NCBI GenBank assembly: GCA_016866235.1
Contig: VGMW01000003.1
Coordinates: 62,001 to 126,000 of the forward strand
Direction of reading: 5' to 3'
From: Bacteroidota bacterium
GTDB lineage: Bacteria; Bacteroidota; Bacteroidia; Cytophagales; Cyclobacteriaceae
Length of the DNA: 64,000 bases
Position numbers and translations under genes: made by a program. Positions within the stretch are counted from its first letter, which is position 1; the number at the start of each line of letters is the position of its first letter. The notes under the pieces were generated by a model. The model did not search any database, was not told where the DNA came from, and worked only from the letters and a program-made list of their open reading frames with translations. Below are positions 62,952-64,000 of the stretch, one piece after another.

Positions 62952-64000
62952 GTGATCCGCACTGCTGAGTTCGATTATGACCTTCCGGAGGAAAAAATTG
63001 CCCGGTTTCCACCCGCCGCTCGGGGTCAATCGAAATTACTATGCTACCATTCGGGTAAAATTGAGCATCGGAAATTTCCTGAAATCACACACGGCGGTCT
63101 GCTTCCAGAGCATTCCTTGCTTGTTTTTAACAATTCAAAGGTCATTCCTGCCCGCATTATCTTTAAAAATGCAACAGGCGCGTCGATCGAATTGTTTTTA
63201 CTGGAACCTTACCACACCGATCACCTCACTGCTCTTAGCGCCAAATCCTCCTCCACCTGGAGCTGTATGGTCGGTAACCGTAAACGATGGAAAAAGGGAC
63301 AATTACTCCTTCTTGACATCAACAACATCAGGCTGACTGCAGCATGGGAATACCATGAGTCAAACATTGTCCGTTTCACCTGGACGAATGATATTCCTTT
63401 TGCCAAAGTATTGGAGTCCTTAGGCGAGGTTCCTCTTCCACCCTATTTGAATCGTGACGCAACACCAGAAGACCATTCCAGGTACCAGACGGTATACGCA
63501 ACCACGGAAGGTGCTGTAGCAGCTCCTACTGCCGGTCTTCATTTTACAGATGAAATTCTGGGAGAATTGGAAAGAAAAAATTTCAAGCTTGAAAATATGA
63601 CGCTTCATGTTGGCGCTGGCACTTTTCTTCCTGTCAAAGATGAAGATGCCCAAAACCACAAAATGCATGAAGAGGTTTTTATTTGCTCCCGACAGAACCT
63701 GGAAAACCTGGCGAACCACACGGGTCCGGTTATTCCGGTGGGCACTACATCCATGAGAATGCTAGAAAGTCTTTACTGGATTGGTATAAAAACAATCAAA
63801 GGCCTAGGGGATACCTACAACCTAGACCAAAACTTTCCTTACGAGTACGATGGACACCTATTGAAAGCCCGGGAGGTTTTTGAAGCGCTGGCCAAACAAT
63901 TTCCGAATGGTCTGCAATGCACCACATCCATTTTTATCAGACCTGGATATAATTTTAGGGTATGTAACGGCCTGATCACCAACTTTCATCAGCCCAAATC
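62952..64000 (+). CDS. queA: S-adenosylmethionine:tRNA ribosyltransferase-isomerase (3' end beyond window)
   Basis: Makes epoxyqueuosine in tRNA from S-adenosylmethionine. About 349 codons are visible, open to the right edge. Family segments run in order: FDYDLPEEKIARFPP, LLVFNNSKVIPARI, PLPPYLNRDATPEDHSRYQT, EGAVAAPTAGLHFT, LHVGAGTFLPV, VGTTSMRMLES and NGLITNFHQPK. The start is GTG 62952, which gives the expected N-terminus; no ATG fits. There is no frame break. It is divergent from menC, 65 nt apart. A TATCTTTG box at 62939-62946 is too close to the start codon to be a certain promoter. Confidence 0.95.
   Translation, partial: MIRTAEFDYDLPEEKIARFPPAARGQSKLLCYHSGKIEHRKFPEITHGGLLPEHSLLVFNNSKVIPARIIFKNATGASIELFLLEPYHTDHLTALSAKSSSTWSCMVGNRKRWKKGQLLLLDINNIRLTAAWEYHESNIVRFTWTNDIPFAKVLESLGEVPLPPYLNRDATPEDHSRYQTVYATTEGAVAAPTAGLHFTDEILGELERKNFKLENMTLHVGAGTFLPVKDEDAQNHKMHEEVFICSRQNLENLANHTGPVIPVGTTSMRMLESLYWIGIKTIKGLGDTYNLDQNFPYEYDGHLLKAREVFEALAKQFPNGLQCTTSIFIRPGYNFRVCNGLITNFHQPK

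Noticed and set aside
62977-63336. Open frame overlapping the first part of queA in another frame
   Set aside because: The queA frame runs unbroken from 62952 to the edge with all family motifs; the other frame has no recognisable protein.

Overview
The window comes from a Bacteroidota chromosome, most likely the Cytophagales or a close relative. The evidence: a secreted subtilase with a C-terminal type 9 secretion sorting region, SusR-like sensor kinases, several TAnnTTTG (-7) promoter boxes, a parA-parB-DUF5683-dapB-lepB cluster, lipid A and menaquinone genes, and many secreted or outer-membrane proteins opening with a lysine-poor signal peptide ending in xxAQ. Shine-Dalgarno sequences are weak and TTG start codons are unusually common. 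No rRNA, tRNA, CRISPR array, insertion sequence or prophage was seen.

Layout. 1-11.6 kb: end of an amino acid antiporter-like permease, T9SS-type subtilase, a TrpF-like protein without its catalytic cysteine, a lipoprotein amidohydrolase, rpe, a duplicated beta-barrel-like protein, gyrA and a TPR protein. 11.6-17.9 kb: TPR-sensor histidine kinase with a stand-alone receiver, then two secreted or periplasmic aminopeptidases. 17.9-24.6 kb: a more accessory stretch with a PIN-domain toxin-antitoxin pair, an unusual array of alternating inverted repeats, a PfkB-type kinase, a triple-BON protein and a split sensor kinase/LuxR regulator pair. 24.6-29.9 kb: AlkB-type monooxygenase, an XdhC/MoaC-MoaB/cysteine desulfurase block that looks like a molybdenum cofactor maturation unit, and an MBL-fold hydrolase whose leader holds a 45-bp GA dinucleotide tract. 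30-35.3 kb: MetE-like protein, SIS-domain protein, ECF sigma/anti-sigma pair, TPR protein, CCA-adding enzyme.

35.3-43.2 kb is a long plus-strand housekeeping run (pyrG, yidC, parA, parB, DUF5683, dapB, lepB). 43.2-55.5 kb mixes ung, apaG, a methyltransferase, a MacB-like permease, a secreted glutamine-amidotransferase-like protein, miaE, a putative porin, lpxK, a Nif3-family protein, a coiled-coil protein with a decayed zinc ribbon, a TPR protein and a phosphatase. 55.5-62.9 kb is the menaquinone block (thioesterase, menF, menD, menB, menE on plus; menC on minus), split by a LexA-like XRE-S24 regulator with a small partner gene. queA runs off the right edge.

Most noteworthy: the S24 regulator unit, whose promoter is overlaid by two ACTAA-N5-TTAGT operators; the (GA)22 tract in a transcribed leader; the TrpF-like protein lacking its cysteine; the zinc-ribbon protein that has lost three of four cysteines; and an intrinsic-terminator-like hairpin inside a signal-peptide coding region.
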